Shown: positions 22,236 through 32,307, counted from the first letter of the stretch. The stretch: DNA of 64,000 nucleotides from Chondrus crispus (GCF_000350225.1 NW_005178533.1:1-64000); one strand, 5' to 3'. A program made the numbers and translations. The notes: generated by a model from the sequence alone, not told the origin.

Positions 22236-23700
22236 CTAGTACTCCGAGCCTTCCTCAGCTAGGTCCCGAAGTCCAGCATGAGGATCTTCGTCCTCAGTGA
22301 CTGCTCCCGCCCAGGTAAGGTCTGGTTCAAACGGCACCCTTTCACGCAACGAAAGGACGAAGTCTTCATCCGTATCAGTCGAGTCGGCCGGCACGGCCGC
22401 CGAGTCTGACGTGAAGTCCTCACTGTCTATAGCGGATCCCGGCTTCTTACGGTCTTCATCCATCTCAAGACTTAGTCGAATCGTCTCAGCACCCACAGTT
22501 ACTTGGACATGCTGTCGCCCCAAATCAATGCACGTTTGAAGCTCCTCTAACGACGGCATCCCAACGATGACGTCGTACGGTGTTCCCGTAACGACAAGGA
22601 AGTCCATCATGCTCACCAGTCCCCAAACGAGACGGGAACATGGCGCAGTGATCCAACACAAAAGGAGCTCTTCTATCTGCCACAGTGATGTGTTTCTTCG
22701 TACTCTCTGGTGTCAGAGAAAGTCTCTTCATGAGGTGCGGCGACATGATATTCGGCACCGCACCAGAATCCAGTAGTGCTTGAGCATCAGTTCCATAAAC
22801 TTGAATAGTAACCACCCGGAGACGCATCGGGAAGACATCCGTGTGGCCCGCAAACCCGCGAGAACGCCCCAATCTCCTGGATAGAAGGCGCTTCATCTCC
22901 TTCCTTGCTCCTTCAGCGTCTCCACGGACAAGTTGTCCAAATGTTAGACCAGACGGCGCATTCGCCAGCTCTGACACGACGTTGTACTTGCCGTCGTGCT
23001 CCTGGAGTACCGCCTTCTTTGAAACATTCTTCTTCTTCTGGCGTGCAGGCTTCACTTTCGGCACTCTCAGCGGCTCATTCCACGGGAGAGTTCCCCTAGG
23101 AGCTACTGGAGTGGGATTCAGCGGCCTCGGGATCGAAACTTCTTCACGGTTCTTCGACTGCTTCGGCAAGGCCTCTCCTTCGGCGTTGCGTTTCGTAGCT
23201 GCCACCAATTCTCCCTTGGTGGTCTCAGTTATGACCGTGACCTGCTTCGAGTCTCTGGTGGCCTTGTCACCGGCGTCGTTGGCAGAACTGCCTGCTTTGG
23301 GACCATAAGCGCTTCCTGCTCCAGCGTTACCTTGAAGACATGCATGAACCACATTCTTTCTCGCCAAGCGGGACCAGCAAGTCTTCGTCGTGTATCCAAT
23401 CTTCCCACAGGTTGGGCAACGAGTATCACGGTGTGGGTTGGAACGACAACGAGTCGCTGAATGCCCTGGTTCCTCGCAATAGGAACATGTCCAACTCGTA
23501 TCACTGTCCCCTGGCGTCTGTCGTTTCTTCATCATCAGTGACAGTTCCGCCAGCTGGTTGGTGATGGCGTCTACCTTGTTCTCCAGCTTGTCCTGTCGAG
23601 GATCCACATCAGAACGCATCAATACGCGCTTGGGCGTCACAGGTTCAACGGACTGCGCAGCCGTTTTTTGCGGCCTTGAAAGCGTCACGGCCAGCAGCAA
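22236..23700 (-). pseudogene. Zinc-knuckle and protease part of gypsy gag-pol (two frames)
   Basis: Frame 23700-22525 carries a CCHC knuckle (CSYCEEPGHSATRC) and a second, imperfect one in which Tyr replaces the expected His (CPTCGKIGYTTKTC). After a Lys/Glu-rich linker comes an aspartic-protease motif, ALLDSGAVPNIMS. The protease continues in a second frame, 22661-22236, with DFLVVTGTPYDVIVGMPSL, which is the flap-to-C-terminal part. One frameshift near 22530-22660 therefore splits the protease. A ~170-bp gap with no clear coding then separates it from RT. Confidence 0.8.
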
Positions 23701-24316
23701 AGTCCTTCACGGTCTTCATCAGTTCTTCGTACGTCGTCGGAGAACGATAGATCGCGAACTGAGCAACATCGAAATGTGCCATTACGGCATTGCGAAGCAG
23801 GCCGTACTTTGCCTCGTCGTTGAAACCAGCCCTCCTGTAGAGCTTGTCCATTTCATCCATCGAAGTAAGCAAGTTCCTACCATCCAGTCGGCAACTCTTA
23901 GCCTTCTGGATGTTTTCTTCTGGCCTCGGTGCCTCCGTAAAACGGTCAGACAGGGCGCTCTTCACACCGTCCCAGTTACTTGCGGCCTCGGTCAGACTCC
24001 CATTATGACTATACGTGTCATAGTAATAGTCGAACGCGGCACCCTCGAGGTGGCATAGGATAGCTCCTGCCTTCTCCTCGTCAAGCTTGCCGCGCATAAT
24101 GATATTTTCGTATACGAACAGAAACTTGGAAACATCTGACCCGTTCGACACATCGTAGGTAACAGGGTTAGGGCCCGCACTTGTGTCTGCGTCGGCCCTC
24201 CACAAGAGTACCATGTTGTTGGTGAAATGGGGGATGCGGTTTGAGGAGCCTGCCGTTCCGTGGTGAGGGTCGGCCGAGTGTCTTCTCCCTCCCTTTTTCC
24301 CCGCAGCGCCCGTCAC
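23645..24316 (-). CDS. gag: Gag (capsid) ORF of the gypsy element, starting inside the LTR
   Basis: 223 residues, ATG at 24316. The first ~33 codons lie inside the 5' LTR (24217-24485), as in yeast Ty1, where the first ORF also begins in the LTR (family knowledge). Residues ~50-200 look like a retrotransposon gag domain (AGAILCHLEGAAFDYYYDTY, then a helical block). It ends in a frame change into the zinc-knuckle ORF near 23650-23700. In the left LTR the corresponding ATG has an extra codon and the reading differs. Confidence 0.75.
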   Translation of the reverse strand: MTGAAGKKGGRRHSADPHHGTAGSSNRIPHFTNNMVLLWRADADTSAGPNPVTYDVSNGSDVSKFLFVYENIIMRGKLDEEKAGAILCHLEGAAFDYYYDTYSHNGSLTEAASNWDGVKSALSDRFTEAPRPEENIQKAKSCRLDGRNLLTSMDEMDKLYRRAGFNDEAKYGLLRNAVMAHFDVAQFAIYRSPTTYEELMKTVKDFAAGRDAFKAAKNGCAVR

Positions 24317-24485
24317 CCTCTCTCTATTATTTCTACGAAATTCCTTCCAGAAGCCTCCACGCGTCCGGCCCGGATTCCGCCTGGCCGTACGCGTGCGCTT
24401 CTCTAAAATTCAAATAAAATCTCGGACTACAGTATAAAATCTCCCTCTACAGTAAAAATGCAATTTTCCCTAAAAATATCCCACA
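24217..24485 (-). repeat. 5' LTR of the Ty3/gypsy element
   Basis: 269 bp, starting TGTTGGTGAAATGG and ending ATATCCCACA on the plus strand. It contains the gag ATG (24316) and the same pair of CTACAGTA motifs as the 3' LTR. Confidence 0.9.
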
Positions 24486-24953
24486 ACAGTGTAACAGAAC
24501 ACAACCGAAATACTACCCTGCATACCCCGCAATGGCTGTCTACACTTCGGGGAGGAAAGGGTGACGCGAAGAAAGGGGTAGGGGGATCTCCAACGGCTCG
24601 TTCGGTGGGATGTCCTGGGCGAACAGCAATCTTCCACATGCAAAACATGCAAACTGCCTGTACCTCACTGCGTGAAGACTTTGGCGTCATCTTCAAAGCC
24701 ATCCGAGGTACTGCGTCGTACAGTAGTACTGGTCTATGTACCGAAGGGTACTGTACCCTTCAAAGGGTACCAGGAGCAATTCACGGAGCGATTCAAGTTT
24801 ACGAGGTGATGACGCTGGTGAAAGAATCAATTTATCTGCCAACCATGTTTCGGCGTTAGCCGAAACGTGAAATATCGTCGGATGCTTGAAATCTCCACGC
24901 CAATTAATGTTACAACACGGTACAAGACTCCGTAGAGCACATCTCGAACCATC

Positions 24954-25032
24954 TCGAACCAATAAGCTTTCTTGCTGCGCATTGAGATTGCATATAAATT
25001 AAAACGCAGTTCAAATATTTCTCTGGAGTTGT
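24954..25032 (-). repeat. Dispersed repeat, copy 1
   Basis: About 80 bp related to 45319-45400, roughly 75-80% alike by eye. Both copies have an open minus-strand reading with the peptide KYLNCVL.YMQS..AAR.L.GS, which hints at a shared old coding element. Confidence 0.7.
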
Positions 25033-25075
25033 CGCTATTGCAGATGGACCCAGTAATGTGGCAATTTCTGGATGA

Positions 25076-25123
25076 ATGTGGCAATTTCTGGATGGACACA
25101 GTTGGTTCATCCGGAAATTGCCA
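25076..25123. repeat. Small fold-back next to a 20-bp tandem duplication
   Basis: ATGTGGCAATTTCTGGATG is present twice in tandem (~25056-25095), followed by its partial reverse complement (~25107-25123), giving a short hairpin. Confidence 0.7.
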
Positions 25124-25279
25124 GATTGCCACTTTACCACTTTTTTGGCCAATCATCGCTCAGAAAATCTGACGGACAGCCGCCACATTCGATGAAGTGG
25201 TGCCGCTCTCGTAGGGTGAGATCACTTCACCAAATCTGAATTCCCCTGAACAAATGTTTTCGCGCGAATATATGTCTAC

Positions 25280-25332
25280 TTCCCCTAAACTTCCTTTCGT
25301 CATCGCCGATGACGAAAGGAAGTTTAGGGGAA
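25280..25332. repeat. 53-bp palindrome (26-bp arms, 1-nt loop)
   Basis: The arms 25280-25305 and 25307-25332 are exact reverse complements around a single C at 25306. The arm begins TTCCCCTAAACTTCC. Confidence 0.97.
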
Positions 25333-26174
25333 CGGCGTTCCCTGTCCTACTCCCCTCCAACTCAACCTTGCTCACAAGTTCCCGCCGCTCTTCCCCTCTT
25401 CACTGCCTACAGCCGATCCGATGAGAAGCCTTGTTCCCTAGCTAGAAGGCATCTTTGGGCGGGGCAATAGCTGCGTACAGGACCTCACTCGCTTTTTATC
25501 ACATCCAGAAAATGACCCCTGCAAATGACCCCTGCTCATAATCGTTCGCGCAAAAGTCTTTAGTATCTGCGGGGTGCCCTGCTAATACCCGTCAACACAC
25601 GAGTGACGACACCGTGGAATCAAATTTTGTCACGCCACAAAGATGATGATTTCCGGTCGTCAAGAAACATGGAAACCAGTAGTGAAAGTGCGCGTTCCTG
25701 CATGACGGTGGGCATTGCATCGCGAGTATTACACAGCGGGCGCCATATTTATAGCTTTGGCGATTTGACGAAGTGACGGGGGCATATTTTCAAAAGACAA
25801 CCAGAAATTACCATTTCAGGGCCAGTCCTAACAGGCGCGTTTCTTTTCTTTTGTTTTCCTTCAACCAGTTGAGGTCACGCTATTGGCCAGGTCATTTCAT
25901 TAAATTAATCGCACGCCACAACGAATGCTACACAGAACCACTGTAATGCTTGGTAATTCTGCGAACTGGTCGAAATCCATTGGCTAAAGGAAGTACCAAT
26001 CCACACCCAGTCCATATGCACACTACTAAAATTCCATGGACTCGATGCGGTGCAGTGGCACTTGCAGTGCAATGAAAGGGTGGAATTAAATCCAAATACA
26101 AACACATGCAGATCAAAACATTGGTTCTCTCAACATTACAAACCAGACACAGTACTTTCTCCCGCCATTTTATA

Positions 26175-26602
26175 GAGTGAGCGCTGTAGTCCCCCAAATG
26201 CGAACTCGCTTACAGAAGCGTGTGCAAAGGAACGGTTCCCCGCGCCCCTCACGGGCTCAAATCGTAGCCGTCGGGCGCCAATCAGAGGCCGCCCAGTGCC
26301 CACTACGGTGATATACAGTGACGCGCGGTCACGGGATTTTGAACCCGCCATTTTGCCGCGTCTACATTCCCCAGCTCCTCCCCGCCCCGTCCCGCATAGC
26401 TCGCCCCCATGCTCTCACCCGCCTTCCTCCTCGCCTTTCTCCGCGCCCTGCCGCTATGCCTCTCGCAGGGCGCGCCGCGGCTGCGCGTGCGGTGCGGCTT
26501 CGCCGCCTCGCTCGCGTGCGCAGCCATGCGCGAATGAAGCAGAAGGGGTCTGGCGAGCTGCTTGCCGAGCAGAGTTACAAGGGGTACTTTGGGTTTCCGG
26601 CG
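26175..26602 (+). repeat. Left terminal inverted repeat of the MULE
   Basis: 428 bp, GC-rich in its inner half. The ORFs that cross it in several frames are mirrored in the right TIR and are not treated as genes. Confidence 0.88.
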
Positions 26603-26848
26603 CTCCGCATTCACTTCCGTTCACCTTTTACAAACCTTACATCTGCAAGCCCCACTCCGCATCACCCTCACCGACAACCATCTAACGAACATCCACTGTC
26701 CATCTAAACCAACCACAACTCATCCCACACCAAGTACAATACACCCGATGCCCAACCATTGCTCCACAATAAAATACCTCTTCCCTCCATCCGCCCCACG
26801 ACCACCTCCTCGCCCCGCAACCGCCTGCAATCCGCCCCCTAGCTGCGC

Positions 26849-27470
26849 CTAGTGGACGTAATGATTGATCCCATATCCATGCGGCAAGATGAACTTCTGC
26901 TCCATCTCTGCATGGTACATGCCCCTCCCATATTTCCCGGGACTAAAGTTCCCGGGGATGCCCCCAACAAACCCGGGCTTCATGAACTGCCCCAAGGCGT
27001 CCGGCTCCGGTCCATCCTTGAGCGCCTTCCCGTACACGTCCGTATAACCCCCTCTAAACCTGTCTCCGAACCCACACCGCCCCGCGTTCACCTTCAGCCG
27101 CCTGGCCCGGACCGTCCGCTTGAGCGCGAGGTTGAGCAAGAACACCCAGCTCCTATACCGGTCGCCGAGCCGCACTGTCGCCCGGTCTGCTATCGACGTT
27201 ATCCCGGTGATCGGGTCCTGCACGTCCAACGTCAGCTCGCCACCCCTCTCCGTCGTGGCGCACGGCGTACTGCACACTCACTCCTCGTACGTCCCCGCGC
27301 GCGCCGGGTAGTTGTTCTGAAACCGCCCGTCCAGCACGCGCACATTCACCACGTTGATCGTTCGCAACGCCCGCGCTTACGGCTTGTGCTGCCGCTGCGC
27401 CCGCGCCAGCGACGCACCTCCACGCGTCAGCGCCATCATCTCGTCCCCCCGCCCGCGCTTGCACGCCGCC
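26849..27470 (-). pseudogene. Coding-like fragment inside the MULE
   Basis: The best frame runs from the right TIR edge leftward, with two in-frame stops (near 27378 and 27280) and then 142 open codons to 26849. The translated part has ordinary protein composition (for example RVLDGRFQNNYPARAG, LGDRYRSWVFLLNLAL and PGFVGGIPGNFSPGKYG), unlike the random-looking alternative frames. No family was recognised. A GTGAGTGTGCAG string spans the second stop and could be intron-like. It may be a fragment of a host gene carried by the element, or decayed element coding; the sequence alone does not say which. Confidence 0.45.
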
Positions 27471-27892
27471 AGAAACCCGAAGTCCCCCTGTAACTCTGCT
27501 CCGCAAGCTGTTCGCCAGACCCCTCCTCTTCATTCGCGCATGGCTGCGCACGCGGGCGAGGCGGCGAAGCCGCACCGCACGCCCAGCCACGGCGCGCCCT
27601 GCGAGAGGCAGAGCGGCAGGGCGCGGAGAAAGGCGAGGAGGAAGGCGGGTGAGGGCATGGCGGCGAGCTGTGCGTGGCGGGGCGGGGAGGAGCTGGGGAA
27701 TGTAGACGCGGCAAAATGGCGGGTTCAAAATCCCGTGACCGCGCGTCACTGTATATCACCGTAGTGGGCACTGGGCGGCCTCTGATTGGCGCCCGACGGC
27801 TACGATTTGAGGCCGTGAGGGGCGCGGGGAACCGTTCCTTTGCACACGCTTCTGTAAGCGAGTTCGCGTTTTGGGGACTACAGCGCTCACTC
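27467..27892 (-). repeat. Right terminal inverted repeat of the MULE
   Basis: 426 bp, the inverted counterpart of 26175-26602. Confidence 0.88.
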
Positions 27893-27952
27893 CATTTTTT
27901 ATGCTAGAAGTTCTCCCTCTCTGTCCGAAGAAACCCACACAAGCCAAGCGCC

Positions 27953-29739
27953 ATGACAAGGGCGCGTAATACTGCTTCCAAAGCTCCCCGCTCCCCGCTT
28001 GCACTCCGGCGATCTCCTCGACATTTTACGCAAACCCGACGTGCAACAAACCGAGCTGCCAAACAGATCGCTTGCGACACTGCACGTGTACTCGATGCCA
28101 GCTTCGCGCAGGAACACAATGAATCTTCTTCCATACCCCCTCCCCAGAACCCAGGGGCAAGCTCCGTTTTTGATTCCCCTTGTCCTCCATCTCCCTTCCG
28201 ATCCGGTGTTAACTCCTCGCAGGCACCAACAAGCAATTCTAATAGTTCTCCGAGCTTCAAATCCAATATCATGGCATCTATTTCTCAGAAATCAACGTGT
28301 AAGCTCTTCGTGAAGCCCCCGTCATTTCCGCCAAGTATCGGCGCGACTGTTCAGGACAATATTACTGCTCGCAATGACCGGGTCCTCGACCCACATTCTC
28401 AGGGGAAGAGTCGAGCTGCTCCAGAAACACTCGAGGTCAAGGACAGACGTCTCATGTTCTCATACTTTAAATCCCTGAAGAAGAAGGAGCATCAAAAAAT
28501 GGCGAGGCATTGGAACAGGAAAGCATACGGAAAACTCAACGAGATCATGTTGAGAAACTATCGCTATGTGGTTTTTCTTCATATTGAAGGTACTCCGTTT
28601 AGAGAGACGATCTCATCCAATCCATTTTGCCCCTCTTTTGATGAGTTTATGATCGAAATAGACAACCCCGTCCTTTCTAAGCGTGCGCGTGTGTACCCTG
28701 CTCCCTCAGATGCAGAGGTCAACACTGTGTTGGATGCTGCTGGCGATCTGAGAGAGGGTGATACGGCTGAATTAGGCACAAGTTCGGCGGGAAGTGAACC
28801 TGCTTTTACACTCTCCGAAATTTCAAGGCTTATCATAATGCTCCGCCATAATGAGCATTGTCGCCAATCTATCAATATGTTACAGCAAGAGCTGACAAGA
28901 GCGCAGCTTGACGCAGGAAGATCTCGGGACAGTTTCTGGGCAAGAATCGCTGACCGCTTTAATGACCCTTCCGAGCATATTGAGTACTCTTTTGATGGAT
29001 GGGTCGAGGACGCCCAACCGAGTCTTCCACCTCTTTGCGTTAGAGCGGCATCTGTACTTAAGGACCAGTATGCGCGGACACGCACTGGGTTCACTGTCTA
29101 CAAAGATAGGTGGGAGCGTTCGGGACAAAACGATCCGGAAAATTTTAGGAGTTTCTTGCCGACGTTGGATAATGGAAGACATAGCCTTACGGCTTTGGGA
29201 AAGCGGATGCTTGTTTTTTTAAAGTTTCTGGGCTGGGGACGCCAAATTGTGACGATGAATTCGTGCGGAATTCATCTCGAGTTATGATGGATGGTGGTTT
29301 CGATGAGGGTGTACCATCGTTGCACATGCGAGTCGTTAATGATGGGGTCCGGCCTGCAGAGTCGGAGTCTACAACGGGGCGCCGCCGTAGGAGCTTAAGT
29401 GGAAACACTGACAAAGCTGCCGGAAACTTGATCACGGAGGTGACAAGCGCGATAAGGGAGTCCGTCTCACGGGAAGAGGAGATACGCCGGCATTGGAATT
29501 CTGGTGAACAAAAGAGCGTGGTGTCGCGGGAAGTGCAGTGGTCGAAGGACAAGCAGGACCTCGTAAACGTGCTAGAGTCTTCAGTTTTGAAACTGGAGGC
29601 TGCGAAATCCAGACATGCTCCGACGGAATACATCGATTTACTTCAGAGGCACGACAGCGACTCTCTGAAAGCATTCGCGCGCGTTAATGATAGATTCGAG
29701 AAATGGGTGCAGCGAGAAGTCAACGACGATCAGGACTAG
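27953..29739 (+). CDS. Myb/SANT-like candidate protein, frameshifted at a T8 run
   Basis: ATG at 27953 opens 444 codons to 29287. A second frame (29263-29739) continues with good coding character, and the two frames meet at a run of eight Ts (29213-29220). One more T would join them into about 595 residues, so this is probably a homopolymer sequencing error or a recent lesion. The N-terminal ~140 residues are Ser/Pro/Arg-rich and disordered. A middle block (~150-220) is basic and helical. Residues ~320-400 (FWARIADRFND..., then LKDQYARTRTGFTVYKDRW) resemble the Myb/SANT-like domain found in some algal and oomycete proteins and in partner proteins of Harbinger elements. The C-terminus is helical and charged. 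DNA binding is an inference. The MULE right end lies 60 bp upstream. Confidence 0.5.
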
Positions 29740-29760
29740 GGATAATTATGCAGTGGGTAG

Positions 29761-30063
29761 TCATGTATTATGGTGCGCTACAATAAAAGTCGGGGTGTGT
29801 TGAGCCTGCGTGTAAAACGGATGCCCAATCTTGTCCGTCACGTTCTTGACAGAATTTTTGTGAGGCACCTCGTGGCTCGGCCCGTCCAATTCCACGCCCG
29901 CGAAAATCCTGAACTTGCGTAGAGCCTGGCATGTCGGCTGCCGTAATGGGTTGGTACGCAGCAGCGCTTTCAACAACGCGTGCCCGTCCGTCGACAGTAC
30001 CATCATCGGGATCTCTGCCTTATCCTGATTCGCAAGAATCTCTTGTCGGATCCTCTCCTCCAT
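29761..30063 (-). CDS. Small hypothetical protein
   Basis: A 100-residue frame with ATG at 30063, ending 21 bp from the stop of the convergent gene at 29739. The N-terminus is acidic and helical, and the rest is of mixed composition with LRKFRIFAGVELDGP. No family was recognised, and no signal peptide or membrane segment is visible. It may be a chance ORF. Confidence 0.3.
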   Translation of the reverse strand: MEERIRQEILANQDKAEIPMMVLSTDGHALLKALLRTNPLRQPTCQALRKFRIFAGVELDGPSHEVPHKNSVKNVTDKIGHPFYTQAQHTPTFIVAHHNT

Positions 30064-30069
30064 GACAAA

Positions 30070-30965
30070 TAAAATCCCCCCGTGAGTGCTTGATAGATAA
30101 ACACTCTAAGCGTCCGCATATCAAACGCGATTCCTTATTGCTTCTACGCATTTCTGGCACTGCGTACGACAGCGACCCGCAGAATCGTGCTCCTCAAAAT
30201 AGTCGTTGACGCGGTTGCTGTTTATAAGAAACTGCCTAAAACCAACCGCCTAAAACCATTCAACGTTGTTGATAAAGGAAATTGCGATGCTTTTCACCAC
30301 GACAATGGCCAGTGTTGCCAAGTCTGTTTCGAGACATTCAATTCGTATTCCCGTATTTGAATGGATGTTACTGTACAGCATCCTTGATATGCCCGGTTGC
30401 GGCTGCAATGTCCTGGCCCATTGCGCCGCATGTACCTTCGAGGCAGGAAGACTCTGAACAGTTCCGCTGCCGAGAGTCGAGCGTCCAACTGGACCGACTG
30501 CTTCATAATTCGACACAATTTTCTTAGGCGTGGCGTGTGGGAAGGAAGGCGTCGACGCAGCCAGAGAACCGGGAAGTATTAGCAGTGGGGTAGCTACGAA
30601 TGACGCGAGGAGTTTGCATGCCTTGCCTGAGAAACTTCAGCTGCGTGGCTGACCGGCGCAGGATATGAGGATGGGACGGGCAGTGGTCGCTCGAAGGAAT
30701 GTGCTGATCCCGAATATGGACCAGGCCTTATCGCCGTTCCAGAAAGCTCGACGTTCAAAGGTGGCGTTGGGTTCTCACGAAATGACGGGAATCGGCAGTC
30801 GTACATATCCAACGATAATTTTTCAGAGGACAGCAATCGGCGGATTAAGGTCGGTCGCCGATACATTGTTGGTTCTTCCGAAGGTAAAATATCATCAAAT
30901 GAAGTAGATGTGTTCGGTGCCGCACCTTCAGATACTCGATGATAAAATGAATGCGTCGCAGAAGC
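30070..30965. other. Intergenic region, no supported gene
   Basis: Short overlapping frames on both strands with no recognisable domain. Part of 30594-30866 (-) could be a downstream exon of the CHY gene, because that gene stops in the middle of a RING-like motif, but no splice pair was identified. Confidence 0.4.
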
Positions 30966-30971
30966 ATCACA

Positions 30972-31751
30972 TCAATAGCCTTGACAGCATTGGGATGGGT
31001 AGTGTGTGCAGATGGGACATTTTGCGTCCAGGTTGCGCTCGGGGCACGGGTGCAAGTCGCGCGTGTCTATGGGAAAACAGTTGCCACATCCGTTGCAATG
31101 GTGCTGATCGATTCCGAGCCCCGTACCCACGCGACAGATGCCACACCGGTGGGAATGGTACATCTCCTTCCCCTTGGAGTCATCAAAAAACTTGCACGCG
31201 CCACAAAAGTACCTGCCAACTTGGCAACAAGTGCCGCTCGTCCGGCGCCGTGTTTGAAACACAACGCCGCACGAGTGGCAATTGTCGGCGACGGGCTTGT
31301 CCCGGTCGCCGCAGGAGACGCAGGCGACCAGCTCTGCAGCATGGCCGTCGATTTCGTGGTCCTCATCCTCATCGAGGCAGCGTCTGGAAGGGTAGTACTT
31401 GCCGCAGCAAGCGGCCTTGAGCCAGCAGTTGCGCGTGTAGTTTTCGCAGCACTTGGAAACGCCCTTGCCGGAGAAGCGGTGGGTGGGGTGGCGGGTGAGG
31501 TCGGGTTCGCGGCTGAGGGCGCGCTGGCGGGCCCCAGCGAAGAGATTGTGGATGCGCTCGGCCTGCTGGGACTCGGAGAGGGCGGGGTCTTGCTGGATGG
31601 CGCGCACGGCGTCGTGCATGGCGGTGGAGCGGGAGGTGGGGTGAGGTTCCTTGGGGCCGGGGGCGGCGCGGTCGTTACACGCGGGGACGGCGGGCTGCGG
31701 GGAGGAGGGCTCGGGGTGGTGGTGGTGGTGGTGGTGAGAGGTAGGGTCCAT
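30972..31751 (-). CDS. CHY/CTCHY zinc-finger protein (RCHY1/PIRH2-like), truncated and with lost zinc ligands
   Basis: From the ATG at 31751 (MDPTS followed by seven His) the product has 259 residues. The frame is open to 32090, but the extra 113 residues are Pro/Ser-rich and look like leader. Residues ~100-162 form a CHY zinc finger, ~178-240 a CTCHY finger (YFCGACKFFDD, CGICRVG), and 245-248 (CPIC) would begin a RING finger that is cut off 11 residues later. RCHY1-type proteins are E3 ubiquitin ligases (family knowledge). Several positions that bind zinc in the family differ here: Asn104 (His in the CHY signature), Ser122 (Cys), Leu126 (His) and Ser200 (Cys). The truncated RING plus these changes argue for a pseudogene or a non-catalytic paralogue; a missing 3' exon is the main alternative. 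Confidence 0.8.
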   Translation of the reverse strand: MDPTSHHHHHHHPEPSSPQPAVPACNDRAAPGPKEPHPTSRSTAMHDAVRAIQQDPALSESQQAERIHNLFAGARQRALSREPDLTRHPTHRFSGKGVSKCCENYTRNCWLKAACCGKYYPSRRCLDEDEDHEIDGHAAELVACVSCGDRDKPVADNCHSCGVVFQTRRRTSGTCCQVGRYFCGACKFFDDSKGKEMYHSHRCGICRVGTGLGIDQHHCNGCGNCFPIDTRDLHPCPERNLDAKCPICTHYPSQCCQGY

Positions 31752-32307
31752 GTCGAAATGGAATTTGTCGGGGTTCCCACAGGAGAGCTCCGGGTGATAT
31801 GCAAGCTCTGTGCCAAGTCGCTTGGTGGTGAAGGCGGGCAAGCCCGGGGGCGAGTTGACGGTCAAGGCGATAAGTGGGTATGCGGACATGACACGCCTAG
31901 GGCCGGGGGTAAAGGAAGGGGGGGAAGGAATATGGGAGGAGGGAGGGGGGATGGAGGGGGCTGGATTGAGATATGAAACGAAAGATATGGAAGGGATGGA
32001 GGGTGCGGGGAGAGACTGTGTCGGTGTCGATGTTAGGAGGATGACGCGGTGGCGGGGACAAAAGCATGTCGGAGGATGTGTGTTGGTCACGGTACTGAGG
32101 AGGTGAGGAAGATGGTGATGGGGCGTGGTGGTCGGGCGCGAGGTAGGGGTGGCGGGGAGGAGGGGACGTGGGGATATTGAGGGGAAGGGGGGTGGCGGGG
32201 AGGAGGGGACGTGGTCATATTTGGGGGGGAAGGGGGGTTGGTGGCGGGGGGGAAGGAGCGAGGGCGGGGTGGTTCACAGGAAAGGGATTTCGGCGAAGCC
32301 ACTTCAT

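Larger units (their letters stand above)
17864..24485 (-). mobile_element. Full-length, degenerate Ty3/gypsy LTR retrotransposon
   Basis: A 6.6-kb element read on the minus strand, bounded by direct LTR copies (17864-18133 and 24217-24485) with TG...CA ends. Order on the coding strand is 5' LTR, gag, zinc knuckle/protease, reverse transcriptase, RNase H, integrase, tail, 3' LTR. A G-rich tract (complement of 18134-18146, GGATAGGGGGTCA) abuts the 3' LTR as expected of a polypurine tract. A TGG (complement of 24211-24213) lies 3 nt inside the 5' LTR end, as in a primer-binding site. The LTRs differ at roughly 5% of positions by eye. The 5-bp flanks (GCCGT and ACAGT) match at only three positions. 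Frame changes and an in-frame stop show the copy is inactive. Confidence 0.9.
24486..26165. other. Intergenic region with short repeats and hairpins
   Basis: No gene is supported. It holds a dispersed repeat (24954-25032), a small fold-back (25076-25123) and a 53-bp palindrome (25280-25332). From 25330 to 26165 nothing recognisable was seen. Confidence 0.5.
26175..27892. mobile_element. Mutator-like element with long TIRs and captured-looking insert (Pack-MULE type)
   Basis: The inverted terminal repeats are 26175-26602 and 27467-27892, about 90% alike by eye. The ends read GAGTGAGCGCTGTAGTCCCC. They are flanked by 9-bp sequences CATTTTATA (26166-26174) and CATTTTTTA (27893-27901), an 8/9 target-site duplication. 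TIRs of hundreds of bp with 9-bp duplications are the mark of Mutator-like elements (family knowledge). There is no transposase, so the element is non-autonomous. The ~860-bp interior carries a GC-rich, coding-like fragment unlike transposon genes. The right end lies 60 bp from the start codon of the gene at 27953, so the element forms part of that gene's upstream region. Confidence 0.85.

Noticed and set aside
17864..24485. Perfect 5-bp target-site duplication for the gypsy element
   Set aside because: The flanks GCCGT and ACAGT agree at only three of five positions, so none is claimed.
26296..26852. Several 96-129 codon ORFs in the MULE left TIR
   Set aside because: They recur mirrored in the right TIR and in all frames of GC-rich repeat DNA; no domain.
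30951..31976. 341-codon plus-strand ORF
   Set aside because: It is the complement of the CHY zinc-finger gene, GC-rich with Val/Ala/Gly-rich text and no domain. A shadow ORF.
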